Positions 63,884 through 64,000 of a stretch of 64,000 nt of DNA are shown piece by piece. The DNA is from Pseudoruegeria sp. HB172150 (lineage in GTDB: Bacteria; Pseudomonadota; Alphaproteobacteria; Rhodobacterales; Rhodobacteraceae). How positions within the stretch are numbered: position 1 is the stretch's first letter; every line of letters begins with the position of its first letter. Below the pieces are notes generated by a model. The model was not told the DNA's origin. It saw nothing but the letters and a program-made list of their open reading frames with translations, and did no database searches. Location of the stretch: contig NZ_JAATNG010000001.1 in the NCBI RefSeq assembly GCF_013184805.1, forward strand, positions 620,001 through 684,000. Direction: 5' to 3'. A program made the translations under genes and the position numbers.

Positions 63884-64000
63884 TCAGGCGGGTTGCCAGC
63901 GTCCCTCGAAACCCTCCGGTATCAGCAGGATGTCGCGGTCGAGGTCTTTGATGGTCTTGCGACCGCAGAACGCCATGGACTTGTCGAGCTCGTTCCGGAT
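63884..64000 (-). CDS. FMN-dependent alpha-hydroxy-acid dehydrogenase, C-terminal end (truncated by window)
   Basis: 38 codons plus stop at the right edge: IRNELDKSMAFCGRKTIKDL...DILLIPEGFEGRWQPA. The ELDKSMAFCG block is the conserved C-terminus of lactate/glycolate oxidase-type enzymes (LldD family), which oxidise 2-hydroxy acids using FMN. The rest lies beyond the window. Confidence 0.75.
   Translation of the reverse strand: MRNELDKSMAFCGRKTIKDLDRDILLIPEGFEGRWQPA

Noticed and set aside
1-64000. CRISPR arrays and insertion sequences
   Set aside because: No regularly spaced direct repeats and no transposase-like protein were seen on reading both strands.

Overview
The window is a GC-rich chromosomal segment of an alphaproteobacterium, almost certainly of the Rhodobacteraceae (Roseobacter/Rhodobacter group). 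The evidence is a SAM/SAH-type riboswitch in front of metK, an irr gene divergent from fabA-fabB-fabI, a VPLPA-type C-terminal sorting signal, the gene orders proS-lolC-lolD and miaB-phoH-ybeY-corC-lnt-metK-trmB, and a short ProRS without an insertion domain. Nearly all of the window is housekeeping DNA with small accessory genes between conserved blocks. I see no CRISPR array, integrase, transposase or prophage.

Layout. 0-10.7 kb: an aldehyde dehydrogenase, tRNA-Gly(GCC), small exported and cupin proteins, a tannase-family esterase, pyruvate carboxylase (minus strand), a GNAT enzyme and an MFS exporter. 10.85-17.9 kb: a segment bounded by two inverted copies of a 76-bp sequence. It holds proS, two very lysine-rich small proteins (one with helix-hairpin-helix motifs), lolC/E-lolD, four tandem paralogous monohaem cytochromes c and a CsbD-like protein. 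17.9-26.5 kb: small proteins, a DMT-type membrane protein, an AT-rich orphan SIR2-like gene whose stop codon overlaps that of convergent parE, a VPLPA-CTERM protein, a HupE/UreJ protein and PPK2. 26.5-30.1 kb: the fabA-fabB-fabI operon and Irr.

30.2-46.4 kb: a sulfotransferase-like gene and an uncharacterised gene, then the RNA/ribosome/envelope block miaB, phoH, ybeY, corC, lnt, metK (riboswitch-controlled) and trmB. Into this block are set an O-methyltransferase, a CDF metal exporter with nine consecutive histidines, a 107-bp palindromic repeat with a 33-codon ORF, and a DUF2182/DUF1326 pair. 45-57.3 kb: the classical aroA-cmk-rpsA-ihfB-lapA-trpF-trpB block. It is interrupted by small enzymes, a frameshifted GNAT gene (T7 tract), a ZIP-like transporter and an HTTM-like/DCC pair between trpF and trpB. 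57.4-64 kb: a minus-strand run (rplY, pth, DUF2332, DUF2237, a PQQ-type sugar dehydrogenase, its likely dihaem cytochrome partner), an MFS transporter, and the C-terminal end of an FMN-dependent alpha-hydroxy-acid dehydrogenase.

The best candidates for something new are the orphan SIR2-like gene (a possible single-gene NADase defence factor), the 76-bp paired-palindrome inverted repeat, the four-gene cytochrome expansion, and the HhH/lysine-tail protein with its 39-residue lysine-rich neighbour. No multi-gene novel system can be demonstrated from the sequence alone.
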